64,000 nt of DNA, from assembly GCA_022478985.1 (NCBI GenBank), contig JAKSZP010005260.1:248001-312000 (forward strand). The letters run 5' to 3'. Numbering within the stretch: position 1 is the stretch's first letter; the number at the start of each line of letters is the position of its first letter. Source of the stretch: Massospora cicadina. Its lineage: Eukaryota > Entomophthoromycota > Entomophthoromycetes > Entomophthorales > Entomophthoraceae. The notes beneath the pieces were generated by a model. That model saw only the letters and a program-made list of their open reading frames with translations. It was not told the origin of the DNA and did not search any database. Below, piece by piece: positions 10,930 through 21,718 of this stretch. The translations under genes and the position numbers were made by a program.

Positions 10930-11586
10930 TGTAGGATAATTACAAGTCTGATATTGTACTAAGAGTGATTCAGGTTTTGATATAAGTAATATCGGCTAAA
11001 AAACCCTTGTCAATTCTTAGAGGAACCCCGCGAATTGGGGTAGTACTGTTGCGCTTAATCCTCAGCCTGATCGCCCTATGGCTATTAGCAGGGTTACAAA
11101 AAACCTGCGCAAACTTGGAGGAGTTGTTCTGAGGGTCATCTCCGCCCCATCTTTAACTTAGTCCAAACACCTACTCCAAGACCACCCCCTCTTAACGCCT
11201 TGGATGGGGTTTCACCAGGTGCAAATATTTTCTTCGCAAAGAAAGGGTGAAATTTATTAAATAACTGCCTCAAGGATATATCCTACCTGCTACCAACCCT
11301 CCATCAGCCATTCCGTCAAAGTGAGGAAAGTCTTAAGAGCTCCAGTGGACCAAAACATAATATTCTTTAATTTGGCTATTACTAGGCTAATTCAAACTTC
11401 ATGCCTCACTTACTTTGAGCCTCAATGTTTAAATACTAAGCATCAAAAATTAAGAGGGTTCGCTTCTTGGCCCCTTGTGACTACTAATAAAAAAAACTCA
11501 TAAAAAACTAACTTTTTATTTTAAATTAAAAGAGTTTTTATTTTAATATATTGGTATAACAACCCCTCTAAAATTTTATTCCTGCA
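10930..11586 (+). repeat. Gypsy-2 5' LTR, left part
   Basis: It aligns along its whole length with 31011 onward. For instance AATTACAAGTCTGATATTGT matches AATTACAAGCCTGATATTAT, and both contain GGACCAAAACATAATATTC. It is cut at TTATTCCTGCA (11576-11586) by LINE-D and resumes at 25962. Confidence 0.92.
11576..11586. repeat. Left target-site duplication of LINE-D
   Basis: TTATTCCTGCA occurs here and again at 25951-25961, a perfect 11-bp match. The LTR sequence reads continuously across the two when the 14.4 kb between them is removed. Confidence 0.93.
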
Positions 11587-11699
11587 AAAACGTTTTTCTT
11601 TCTGATTATTATCACTTATTAGTAAACAATACAATTCAAACAGAACAATTTGATAATCAATACCAGGTGAGATGGGCTCAGTTAATAAACAAGTACAGA

Positions 11700-13091
11700 A
11701 TTAGGAGAGCATGGTAAAGGGTAGCAGACCTGGATCTGCATTGCCCAAAGGCATAAAACACAAAGGATTAAATGAAAACAATAGTAAAAACAAAAAACCC
11801 AAGATGGTGCACCCCACGGGTTTCATGGATTTTTTAGTGAAATACTGCTGTTACATGGAAGTATCCCACTATCAACTGCTGTCATCGGTTGAACATGTGA
11901 TCCATGTACTATTGGGCACAGAGGCTCCATCAATATGTGAAAAAAATATGGGGAAGCCCAACAAAATTACTGCATGCAGTGTACATGACAATCCATATTA
12001 TCTGCCATTATTGGGTGGATCTTGGGTTTGAGACAGCAGAGGAAGAAAACAAAGCTACAAAGGTTAGATTTGTGATTGACCTTCCTGATAGTCAAATTTT
12101 GGTATTGACCAAATGCACACGCTGGACAGAATCCAAAGATATTTTCATACTTCTTGACTACATTACAACTACACTGGCGTGCACAGTAGTTAAACAACAT
12201 CTCTGGGAAGGCTTGGAATCCTATGAAGAAATCAAAAAATTAAAAATGCAACGATTCCACTGATGCTGACCCTTAGCACTAGGTTTGCAATTGTAATTTT
12301 TTTTTGAACCCAGATATAGCAGATAATATCACAAAAATTCCCCTCATTGCATCTTTTATTATTGATGGGAAAAAACCCAGTTATTTCACGCAACAGTGAA
12401 GAGCACACCCCCAAATGTAACCACTGTCAGGCCTTTGGGCACAAGATTATGCTAGTTCCATAAAAGAAGGCCTAGAGATATGGAATTTTTTGATGAAGAA
12501 AAGGGAGAAAATGACTCAGAATAGGCCAAAATCACTGATACCACACAAGAATTTAACTGAGGAGGATTTGGACAATATAAATTAATTGACCCAATTCCCT
12601 TAAAGAACAAAAAATGGCTAAACAGGCTCGCAAGTTGGCTGCATCCAAGGCAAATGACTTGGCGGAGTTATCCATTTCGCCTGAGCAGATTCAGGGAGAC
12701 ATTTAGAACTTGTAATAATGCCAATCAAATCCCACAGAAAACCAAACAATCAATCCAAACAAAATGGATTTGGCAGAACCCAATTTGGAAGAAAATTTGG
12801 CAAAACATGGTTTTTGCACCCCTCAGAAATAATTTTTTTTGAGTACAATCCAATTGGAAGTGAAAATCAGTATTGGAATGCGCAACAAAAAATGTGACCA
12901 ATGATAGAACACAAGTGCACCGCGATGATAAATTGAAACTCAGCATAGGCAGGAGAGGAGCGAAAGCAGAGGTAATGAAAGGGGAAAAATACACCCCAGC
13001 ATTTGATCATAAATATGTCACTCACAGCAAAGATGCAATGGAGAGTAATGAGGGCAAGGGAGTAGGGCTGGGGCCTTATAACCGCTCCTGA
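11700..13091 (+). pseudogene. LINE-D ORF1, decayed
   Basis: The stretch 11904-12263 is open and aligns with LINE-A ORF1: IICHYWVDLGFETAEEENKA corresponds to the GWLDLGFESKKAADEA region, and LTKCTRWTESKDIFILLDY to the TKCTRWTKSNQIFLTFDF region. A degraded knuckle PKCNHCQAFGHK lies near 12410-12450 (C-x2-C-x4-H kept, last Cys lost). The tail is interrupted by many stops. The final frame ends at TGA 13089-13091, inside an inverted repeat. The start codon could not be placed. Confidence 0.8.
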
Positions 13092-13102
13092 GGCGCATCA
13101 TG
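13084..13102 (+). promoter_or_regulatory. ORF1/ORF2 junction inverted repeat of LINE-D
   Basis: GCTCCTGAGGCGC (13084-13096) is an inverted repeat with one mismatch, centred on the ORF1 stop TGA. The likely ORF2 ATG follows at 13100. The base sequence differs from the hairpin of LINE-A to C, but position and geometry are alike. Confidence 0.45.
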
Positions 13103-14295
13103 CATCTCAGTAGAGATAGGGACGCTGAACATAGTGGGACTCAAGGCCTTACCGTCCTGGGCCAAGAATTTGAGTCTCCTGTGCAACCCATCTGTAGACA
13201 TCCTGGAAGTTTTGGAAACCCATTGTCCATAGGGAAAGGAGGAGGTATGGGAAAACATGTTTATCCTAACAATATCATATTGGTTGCAACACTGTGGGGT
13301 GATAGTACGTGCAATGAGAACTTTATTTTTATTATAAAAAATCATTTTTGGATAGCCGCGTACTAGCTGTTACCTTCTCAGGGCACAAATAGGTGCACAC
13401 TAGCCAGCTTGTTCACACCTGATAATTTATTGGACCATTAAGAGTTATCATCAGCTCTAACACAAGCCTTCTTCCAGCAAACGCTTTTGTCATGGGAGAC
13501 ATGAACTGCTGGATTAACACAGACATGAACTGATGGCCACACAACGGAGAAACCACCAGGGCAAGTGGAACTTCACGTTTTAAAAGCCACTTTGGGTTAT
13601 ATGATCTGTTACCTAAACAGTCGCTACTCCTGTAGAACATGACATGTACCACATGTGCACAACAATTTACTTATTTCTATGTCATGAATAGACCTAATAT
13701 TTGCGCCACTAATTTTCTGACACCAAATTTATAAATTCAAGACTAAAAAATCAAATTCACTTATAACTGGCTAGTTTCAGTGTCCACCACACCAGCAGAA
13801 TCTATCCAAGCACTAAGATGGTGCAAAATATGCCCAAAAAATTTTCCAACTCGAAATATAATCCTGGGTGTAGGTAATGTCCTCAACACGGGACTTTCAA
13901 GCACCTTTCTGTTCAGACCCACTGCACACCTGGGAAAATTTCAAAAAATCAACACAACAGATTAAAACACATCATCAAGAAGATACAGGGCAGATTCAGC
14001 CATCATCAAAAACACCTTGGCAGAAATTAATCACCTGGAAAACAATGTCCCATGCACAGAATACAGCCCTGGATGAACATGCAAATTGGCAGAGGATTCT
14101 GCACATTTAAACACCTTGATACGCAAACACTAACACTAAGTTGGGGTTCAATATAGAAAAAAACCTAAAAAAGATGGAGAAACTTGTTTTATCTTTTTCC
14201 ATCAATTTCATGCCTGAAAAACACAGTAGCCTGCACACATTCTGACAACTGGATACATCCATAGGGGAAATACCTGAATAAGACATAATTGAGGT
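13100..14295 (+). pseudogene. LINE-D ORF2, endonuclease part
   Basis: The reading starts with GTLNIVGLKALPSWAKNLSL and DILEVLETHCP, matching the first endonuclease motifs of LINE-A (LNIARLKA and the IQE motif, here LET). MGDMNCWI near 13494-13520 is the metal-site motif with GDMN intact, better kept than SDMNCW in LINE-A. The sequence then matches LINE-A up to the position equivalent to about 5110-5170 and stops at the 5' LTR of Gypsy-1. Frameshifts and stops are frequent. Confidence 0.8.
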
Positions 14296-15038
14296 TGTCA
14301 ACATCTTTCCTCTCAGCTGCAAAGGAAGAATGTCTGAGACAAATTATCTGAAATGGGGAAATGTCAGCCATATACAAGTTTGCGATGAACCTAAAAGCAA
14401 TTTCAATAATAATAATGATTTAATCAAACAAAAACCCTGGTCAATTCTTGGTGGAACCCTGGAAATTGAGGTAACACAATTTCAATTAATATTTGGGCAA
14501 TAACCAAAAAATTGAGCAGTCAGATTACTCTGACCATGCAGCGGACCCTGGGGCGACCATTGGAAGGTACACCCCCAGCCACAACAAGGTCCTTCAAAGT
14601 ACCTACGCGGGGACCACCCTCTTTTATAGGCTTGTCAGGGGCCTCCCAAGATGCAATAAATTTTTCAAACGGTGATTGGCTGAAGTTTATAAAATCATTA
14701 CCTCATGGGTATGTTTTGGCCAATAATAATTCACATGCCATCATTCAGCTAAAATGAAGTGAGTATCCTGAGCTCAATAGGCTGCTCCCCCATATTTCCT
14801 AATTTGGACCATGCTAAGCTATTCTGAACCTATCCTTGAATTCTCCCCGACCCTTACTACAATTTAAATACTATACAGTCAGATGTTGAGGGGTTCATTT
14901 TTTCTCTTTTTGTGCTACTATAAAACATTTATAAAAACCGCATTTTATTAGAGCTTTATATTTGATTTTATTTACAAACTTTTGTGGAATTCAGCAGGCT
15001 TAAAGCACAAGCAAGCAAGAATTGGCTAGGCTCCTAAA
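14296..15038 (+). repeat. Gypsy-1 5' LTR
   Basis: It aligns end to end with 20239-20979, including CTCTCAGCTGCAAAGGAAGA, ACCAAAAAAT and ACGCGGGGACCACC. It begins TGTCAACATC, where the 3' copy begins TGTTGGACAT, and ends near CTCCTAAA, where the 3' copy ends TTCCTACA. A TTTTATA box near 14620 could be the promoter. Confidence 0.92.
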
Positions 15039-15041
15039 GAA

Positions 15042-15059
15042 TGACGCTCACTACAGGGG
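15042..15059 (+). other. Candidate primer-binding site of Gypsy-1
   Basis: TGACGCTCACTACAGGGG follows the 5' LTR after a 3-base spacer. The equivalent in Gypsy-2 is TGGTGCTCACTACAGGGG, which starts with the TGG expected for pairing with a tRNA CCA end. The tRNA was not identified. Confidence 0.5.
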
Positions 15060-15249
15060 ACCCCTGTATAACCAGAATAGTTTCTCTTTTAAAAGCAACT
15101 CGCCAGCGCCTTATACCATATTAAAGATCTGTAGCAGCGCCCTTTAAAACTCCCTTTAAAAGACAAGTACACCATAGGGGAAGGGAGTTTTGCTTCCTTT
15201 TTATATGTATATGAATCTGTTATGCATGACGCCACTGAGAAGCAGAAAG

Positions 15250-16114
15250 TTTGACACATCCTTCCATGCTTAAGTCATATGGCACAAGAAATGATACTTC
15301 CTCATATGGACAATTTGCATACTTGGGCAGAGGTGAAAAAAGACCCTCTTAGCTGAATTAGGTTCTAAGCAGTGTTTTAGCAGGGAAAAACAGGCCTTTA
15401 TGCGCCTTAGCATGTATCAGGGTGAATCAACCGCTGCATTTACTGAGCTATTCTATCTTACTGCGCAAAGGTTGTCAACATCTAACATGTTAAACCTGGA
15501 TGATGCTATCATAGCCATGTTAACTGGGTTAGCTTCTCAGCCCTCTCTTGCCAGGCATATCATTTCAGTAAAAATTTACTTCAAAAGCATCTGTGACTTA
15601 AAGGAGGCTCGGTTAGAAGTTGCTGATTTTCATTCTTGTGCAACTATAAATGAAGCTGAGGTGGAACCATCAGTTCTACTCAGTGAGGAGATTCCGCCTG
15701 TAGAACTGTTGGGGATGAGTATACATGTACTTACCCCAGTGAAACCTGCTTCCTCAGTTCAACTCAAAAATGATATCACTCCCCCCTATGATTCAGAGCC
15801 CTGTAAGGTTGCTAAATCCATACTCCTGCACAAGCTTACCAAAGCCGCTGTGCCTTCCACTCCAGCCAAGCTGATAAATGCGCAACCTAAGGCTATATTA
15901 ATTTCCCGTGGCCATCTCCCCTACCTCCATCGCAGCCTTGCCAGTTGTTGAAAATACCCTTGAGGAAGAATCTGAGAGGGATTACGATGAAGTTGGTTTC
16001 TATATATTTGGAGCCCCCATGGAAGTGGAGGCTCCTGATCATCTGAACGCTGGAGCAGTAGACAAGACCACCATACCTAAGGAAACGTACCTCAGCCAAA
16101 TTTTAGGGTGTTAA
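15250..16114 (+). pseudogene. Gypsy-1 gag
   Basis: The open part is 15400-15951 (183 codons). GESTAAFTELFYLTAQRLS followed by LNLDDAIIAMLTGLASQPS is typical of the helical capsid domain of fungal Gypsy gag, and Gypsy-2 has the same text (LSLDDEIAAILAGLAYYPS). A Pro-rich linker follows, then the segment VGFYIFGAPMEVEAPD near 15988-16040, matching GYYVLGAPIEVHIPD of Gypsy-2 and marking the gag-protease junction. I see no CCHC knuckle. The true start lies upstream of 15400, in decayed sequence. Confidence 0.82.
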
Positions 16115-16319
16115 AGAGCCATTGACACTGGTAGCGATGGTGATCAATTCCTAGCTGGCTTGATTCGACCTTTTCAGTGGGTCCATCCCATGAAATCCAT
16201 CTTAAATAAATACCCTGAGACTGCTAAAAAACTAAACTCCACCTTCTGGCTCAAGGAGGTCTTAGCTTTGTCACGCAACTTTTGAGGAACACTCTTTAAG
16301 TTTGAAGTGGTCATTTAAA

Positions 16320-16745
16320 AAGGTTTGAATAATGGCCATCCTGGACACTGGCTCCCCATTTAACGTGATCTCAACTAAGCTTATTAGGAAGATAAAGCTA
16401 ACGCCTAACTTGGATTACACGCAAGAAATTGGTTCTGCAGGCCTGAATAATACCCGTGCGTTCAGGGAATACTCTTCACTTCCCATTCAAATTAGGAATC
16501 TTATCTTATAAGTCCCTGCTGTGGCTTTGGATAACAACACATATGATATGCTCATTGGCATTCAGTTTATGATTTTTTACAAGGGAATAATTATTATGAA
16601 GCAAGGATACCTCTTGTTACTCAACTATGAAATCCCGTTGGAACTATCCAATATAGAAACCACCAAGCACGAATACTCTTGCCTGATCAAATACCCTTTC
16701 TCAGCTATAACTTTACTTATGCCACTTCTGTTCACAACATAAAGA
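16320..16745 (+). pseudogene. Gypsy-1 protease
   Basis: MAILDTGSPFNVIST at 16332-16376 holds the aspartic protease active site DTG intact. The second conserved part, VALDNNTYDMLIGIQFM (16521-16571), aligns with VALENNAYDLLIGTQFM of Gypsy-2 and corresponds to the ILG strand of retropepsins. The domain is cut into frames by stops between 16500 and 16520. The enzyme would process the gag-pol polyprotein. Confidence 0.83.
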
Positions 16746-17149
16746 AATTGCCCAATTCATTGTATGCTAGGGAAGTTATCCTTTTCTATACTTCAGACAA
16801 GGTAGTGATTAAGCTATGCTGAACAACCAGTAATTGAAACTAAAATCATGCTTCAAATCCCACACCACTGTTTGTTACACCTCATAAATATTGAGGGCGT
16901 TAGCCTTGGAGCCCCAGGTATTGACTGGCTTTCTCAACCCAGCTTACCATAGGCCTGATACCCTGCTGTTGGGGAACCATACCGCTAATGACAGAGTTGT
17001 AAAAATACCGGGAGATTGGCAGGGGCTTTTTAGTCCCTGTAGAGGACATTGAACAAATTCACGCCATTGGCTCTATTATGGATATGGGCCTTTCAACGGA
17101 TAACCTGGTATGTACTTTACCCAACTTCATATCTCGGATGAGCTGACCC

Positions 17150-18010
17150 TAGATGAGCTGTAAAAAGTTTATACTCTCCTAGACGACTATAGCGACATAC
17201 TGTCCAAACCTAATAGTGACTTTTACCACATGAAGATCTGGTGCCACTCCATTGATGTGGGTGATTCCCATCCTATTAGGTCCTAACCTTACCACAAGTC
17301 AAAGGTAGAGGAACAGCAAATGAGGACAAAGCTCCAGTAATTTCTAGACGCGCGGTTAATAGCTCCTTCACATAGCCCTTGGTCTTCCCCTATATTACTA
17401 ATTAAAAAAGTGGAGGTCGTCAGATAGTCATCAACTACTGCAAGTTAACTAACCTCACGAAAAATGATAACTATCCTATCACCACATTGATGACGCCCTA
17501 GAACAACTCTCCAGATCTAACTTCTTACCCGCAATCAACTTGGCTTATGGCTACTGGAAATGGGCCTTTCTCCTCAGGATCAGGAGAAATGTGCTCTCAT
17601 TTGTAGTGAGGGTCTTTTCCAACCAGCACTATTACCTCAAGGGTTAAGCAACGCATCTGCAACTATCCAGCGTGCAATGGACCATAGTATGCAGAACTTG
17701 AAGCTAATTGCGTCATTGTATACCTCAATGACATCATGGTTTTCTCAAAAACTTTTCAGGAACATCTTGACCACCTGAAGGAGGTGTTAGAATATCTACA
17801 TAAGTCAAATATCGAGTTAAAGCCCTCAAAATGTACTCTTTCCATGAGAAACTGGATTTCCTTGGGCATTCCATTTCTCAAAAATGAATTTAATTCATCC
17901 AAGTTAAGGTTAAGCTATCTCAAAAATGCCTCCCCCCAAAAATTTAAGGGATATTTAGGTATTTCTAGGGATGATGGGGTATTACCATCAATTCATCCTT
18001 AAGTTTTTTC
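17150..18010 (+). pseudogene. Gypsy-1 reverse transcriptase
   Basis: Fragments in several frames give the RT order: LIAPSHSPWSSPILLIKK (about 17359-17410), the NQLGLWLLEMGLSPQDQEKC region, LPQGLSNASATIQRAMD (17632-17682), YLNDIMVF at the YxDD position near 17720 (first Asp changed to Asn, read across a frameshift) and IELKPSKCTL. ORF pieces at 17560-17778 and 17736-18002 overlap because of a frameshift right at the catalytic box. Inactive. Confidence 0.87.
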
Positions 18011-18019
18011 AGCTTAGCA

Positions 18020-18545
18020 AGCCTCTTGTCTGACTATTGACTAAAAGCACTCCTTTTCAGTGGGGTGCGGAACAGTAGTCCGCTTTTTAGACGCTGAAGC
18101 AACTGCTGCAACAACACCCTATCCTACGGCACTCAGATTATAATAAACCCTTCATTTTATTCACTGACACCTCGCACTATGCCGTTAAGGCCATTTTAGC
18201 CCAATTGGATGAAAACGGCGGCGATCATCCTTAATAATATTTTAGTAAAATGCTGTCAAAGGTGGAACGAACTACGGTGTAACAGAGAAAGAGTACCTTG
18301 TTGTTCTGTTAGCTGTAAAGCACTACCGCCACTTCCTATATGAACCACCTTCACTGTGGTTAATGACCATGAATCTCTAAAATGGTTACAGAACATGAAA
18401 GATCCTACTGGACAGTTAGCTATCTGGGCTCTAAAGCTCAAGCCTTAAGAAATGAAGATCAAACACCGTGCCAGAACTCATCACATGAAGGTTGATGGGT
18501 TGACTCAGCTACCAGTCCTTCAATTTGGATAAAAGCGAGGCGGAG
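18020..18545 (+). pseudogene. Gypsy-1 RNase H
   Basis: PFILFTDTSHYAVKAILAQL near 18150-18210 is the first RNase H strand with its catalytic Asp, and YLVVLLAVKHYRHFLYE near 18294-18345 is the helix region. The end, MKVDGLTQLPVL, matches MNVDGLMRLPAL in Gypsy-2 and leads into the integrase linker. Frames are broken. The domain would remove RNA from the RNA/DNA hybrid. Confidence 0.82.
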
Positions 18546-18599
18546 AGGTTATATGACCTCTTAATGACCCCCAATGAATGGGAAAGTGAGGATGAGAGT

Positions 18600-20238
18600 G
18601 TACAGAAAATGTTAGCCTGGCACTCCCATAACACCAAAGTGGATAACGGGAAGTTGTATAAGCAGGTGGGGGCAAAATGGCTGCCTTAACTTCGGCCCTC
18701 TGAACGCGTACCTGCTATCCTAGAAGCTCACTCCGCCCTAGGTCATGGAGGGGCAAAGAAAACTTATGAGTGGATTAAGAATCAGTACTATTGAGATGGA
18801 ATGATGTAATCTATTGTTGATGTCTTGGAAGCTTGCCTTACGTGTAAGAAGCAAGCAAGTTTTAAGACTAGATACCAGTATCAGCCAATTACCCCTTAAC
18901 AACTGTTCCACACCATCAGTTTGGGTGTAGTAGTTACCTTCCTCAGATTACTAGTGGAAACAAATTTATATTAGCAGCTATTGACCATTTCACTAAATGG
19001 GTGGGAGCCATGGCTCTCCCTGCCCAAAAGGCCAAGACCACGGCACGTTTCTACATTAAAACATATTCAATTGCCATGGCTGTCCCCAAGTACTACTCTG
19101 ATAATGGTAAGAAATTCACCTCCATAGTAGTCACAATCCTGGCCACATCTATGGTGTTAATTCTTGGCGTGTTGGCTCGATTCCACCGAGTTGGTTTTGC
19201 ACAGGGTATGAGCCACTGAGCAACCAAATCGGTCAATATTAAGATCACTGACTTATTATAAAACTAAATAAAATATGTTTGGAGCTATCACCCCTTATTT
19301 TGACCTTTATTTAATATAAATCGCAGACTTATCTGAGCTCCTTCTTCCCTTGTAAAAAGACCCCCTCCTTTAACCTTCCATAAGACCCTTTATACCTCAG
19401 TTCCTCATCCAGATGCATCCTTAGCTTGGTAACCTTCTATTCATCTTCCCTTATCAAATTACTCTCATTTGTATTGAATCTCGGTATATGTACTCTCAAT
19501 TCGCTGAATGTCCTCATTTCACTTGGATATAATTCATATTCCCTATTTTGTAAATATTGAGACTCATCTCGATCCCCCTCCAATCCACCATTGTGAGTAG
19601 AGTATCGTCCAGTCATATCAACTTCCCACGCATGGGAGCACAACAACTTTTCTCAGCTCAGTACAATCCATCTACCAACGGAACTGTAGAGAGACAAAAG
19701 GTACAATGATATCCATCCTGGGAAAAATGGCCTCTTTTGATCCACTTCACTGGGATCAATTCTTACCCAGTGCCCCTATGGCCTACCAGATTAGTTATCG
19801 CTGGGCTTTAAAAATGTCCCCATTACAGGCCTTGTATGGGCGTAAACCAGGAATAACTGCTCTCTTAGTTAAAGATGTATTCTCCTCTGGAGTTGAGGAA
19901 CCCAAGAAAGTTATGAGAAGATTGGATCAACGCATCATCCAACTCCAATCTGAGGCTATGACCAACTAAGCAAAAACGGTGACTAAAGAAAGGTAGGCTG
20001 CAAATGAGCTACAAACCCTCTACCTAGATTCCAAGCATCCGACATTGTATTATACTAACATAACTGCATCACCCCTAGAAGTGGTAAGCTTGGATCAATA
20101 TGAGAGGGTCCCTTCACCATCACCTACAAAAGATGCAAATTGTACTCTATAAAATATTTAGCTACAGGAATCATCATCAACTGAGTACATGGCCATTTCC
20201 TATGGCTTTATCTCCCCCAACAATCTTAAGGGGTGTGA
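18600..20238 (+). pseudogene. Gypsy-1 integrase, split by a solo-LTR-like insert
   Basis: The zinc finger is recognisable (EACLTCKKQASFKTRY near 18830-18875, with an upstream His pair region HSALGHGG). The catalytic core follows: TISLGVVV near 18917, KWVGAMALPAQKAKT, and YYSDNGKKFTS (second Asp). It is then interrupted at 19155-19630. It resumes with QYNPSTNGTVERQKGTM (third acid) and runs through WALKMSPLQALYGRKPG to TN at 19969. A C-terminal domain (GPFTITYKR) is seen near 20107-20133. A polypurine stretch AAGGGGTGTGA directly precedes the 3' LTR. Confidence 0.88.
19155..19630. mobile_element. Solo-LTR-like insert in Gypsy-1 integrase
   Basis: The integrase of Gypsy-1 reads TSMV up to 19154 and resumes at 19631; Gypsy-2 has no sequence at this point. 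The insert is 476 bp, starts TGTTAATTCTTGG and is bounded by TATGG (19150-19154) and CATGG (19631-19635), one transition apart. It has no coding text. A solo LTR of an unrelated element is the best reading; the 3' end does not show a clean CA. Confidence 0.62.
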
Positions 20239-20979
20239 TGTTGGACATTTGCCCTCTCAGCTGCAAAGGAAGAATGTCTGTAGTCAAAATCAGCCAAAAT
20301 GGGGAAATGTCATCCATTTATGAGTTTGCAATGGACCTAAGAGCGATTTCAATAATAGTAATGATTTCATCAACCAAAAACCCTGGTCAATTCTTGGTGG
20401 AACACTGCAAATTAGGTAACACAATTTTAATTAATGCTTGTGCAACAACCAAAAAATCAAGCAGTCAGATTACTCCGACCATGCAGTGGACCCTGGGGTG
20501 ACCATTGGAAGGTACACCCCCAGCCACAAACAGGTCCTTCAAAGCACCTACGCGGGGACCACCCCCTTTTATAGGCTTGGCAGGGGTCTCCCAAGGTGCA
20601 ATAAATTTCTCAAATGGGGATTGGATGAAGTTTATAAAATTATTACCTCACGGGTATGTTTGGCCAATAATAAAACCCATGTCATCATTCAACTAAAATG
20701 AAGTGAGTATCCTAAGCTTCAATAGGCTGCTCCCCCATATTAACTAATTTGGACTAGGCTAAGCTATTCTGAACCTATCCTTGAATTCTCCATGACCCTC
20801 AATACAGTTTAAATAATTAATGGTCAGATGTCAAGGTGGTCGTTTTTACTCTTTATTGCACTACTGATAAAATTATAAAACCCAATTTTTTATAGTTTTA
20901 TATTTAAATATATCTATAAAGTTTTGTGGAATCCAGAAGGCATAAAGCACCAGTGGGCAAGAATTGGCGAGTTCCTACA
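20239..20979 (+). repeat. Gypsy-1 3' LTR
   Basis: It begins TGTTGGACAT right after a polypurine tract and ends TTCCTACA. It aligns with 14296-15038 throughout, with scattered substitutions, mostly transitions. Length 741 bp. Confidence 0.93.
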
Positions 20980-21009
20980 GAAGTACTTAAGTTATATATA
21001 AATTTCTAT

Positions 21010-21021
21010 TTTTCTGAACCA
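21010..21021. repeat. Left target-site duplication of the 504-bp element
   Basis: TTTTCTGAACCA is found here and at 21526-21537, a perfect 12-bp match flanking the insert. Removing the insert restores LINE-D sequence. Confidence 0.93.
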
Positions 21022-21525
21022 CCTCTTCTTCCCCCCGACTTCCCTTAATCTCCCTGCAGTGACATCTCGAAACTATTTGATGATGCTGAAGTTGCTGTTA
21101 TGAATGTCGCAACGCTTGCTTCATTCAACCCCTCAGCCAAAATCACCCGCCACATATCTCCCTTTTCACCCAACTTCCTGAAGCCCGCAAAGAAGCTGAA
21201 GTTCTCCTCGCAGCTTTTGTTGAAACACTTTCCCATCATTATCTTGATGCAGAAGTGGAAAACTCCTACTGCGCTGACCTCAACCCCCACTATGCGGATG
21301 CCCCAACGCCCTGGCTCTCTGCTCTGATCTGGTACTGTAACCAACATCACTTGATTGAGGTGGGTCCTTCTGAAAACCAACCCCCTGACCCCTCCTCACT
21401 CTCTGCCATGGTGGGTTAGCAATTTCTGCTTCCCACCTGGTTAGTAGTTTTGTTTTGTCATTTTGAGTGTTGTGTTTGGTAATGTCCATCCCCTGGTCAA
21501 CATACCTCAAATAAATTGAATCTAA
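21022..21525 (+). mobile_element. 5'-truncated ORF1-only retroelement (504 bp)
   Basis: The insert has perfect 12-bp duplications and ends with GTCCATCCCCTGGTCAACAT and CAAATAAATTGAATCTAA, the LINE-type tail. Its 5' half carries an open frame that matches the C-terminal part of the ORF1-like protein in the elements at 21719-23629 and 38432-39010. The absence of any RT and the short length suggest a 5'-truncated copy moved by a LINE. With perfect duplications it may be one of the younger insertions. Confidence 0.82.
21090..21419 (+). pseudogene. C-terminal part of the ORF1-like protein, 110 codons, still open
   Basis: The frame runs from 21090 to the TAG at 21417 without a stop. It reads through LPEARKEAEVLLAAFVETLS, ENSYCADLNPHYADAPTPWL and IWYCNQHHLIEVG, and ends in SSLSAMVG. 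The DAPTP-x-LS motif is shared with ITNAPTPLLSSL (minus element) and VTDAPTPMLSTI (38816-38851), so the frame is the coding one. It has no start codon of its own because the copy is truncated. The open frame despite the decay around it points to a recent insertion. Function of this domain is unknown. Confidence 0.7.
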
Positions 21526-21718
21526 TTTTCTGAACCAGTTGGATCAGAAAAGATTGAAAAATTCTTTGCAAACACAAATATTCACACCGCAGCTCAAACC
21601 AACAATTTAATTAAATTAATATCATTTGTTGAATTATTGGAAGCAGTGTGAAGTGCACCACAAGGAAAATGTCCTGGACCTGATGAGCTTCCCTAGGAAT
21701 TTTGAAAAAATTATTTTT
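21526..21718 (+). pseudogene. LINE-D ORF2, segment before the RT
   Basis: The translation near 21650-21700 gives SAPQGKCPGPDELP, matching GAPNQKCPGLDGIP of LINE-C, which is the entry to the RT domain. It joins 23630 onward once the minus-strand element is removed. GAATTTTGAAAAAATTATTTT (21697-21717) and GAGTTTTATAGAAATATTTTA (23630-23650) align to the same LINE site and are a diverged target duplication. Confidence 0.8.

Larger units (their letters stand above)
14296..20979 (+). mobile_element. Gypsy-1: Ty3/Gypsy LTR retrotransposon inside LINE-D
   Basis: Two LTRs of about 740 bp flank gag, protease, RT, RNase H and integrase. The flanks GAGGT (14291-14295) and GAAGT (20980-20984) are a 5-bp target duplication with one G/A change. 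LINE-D sequence resumes after 20984. Coding frames are broken throughout. The integrase carries a further 476-bp insert. Confidence 0.92.
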
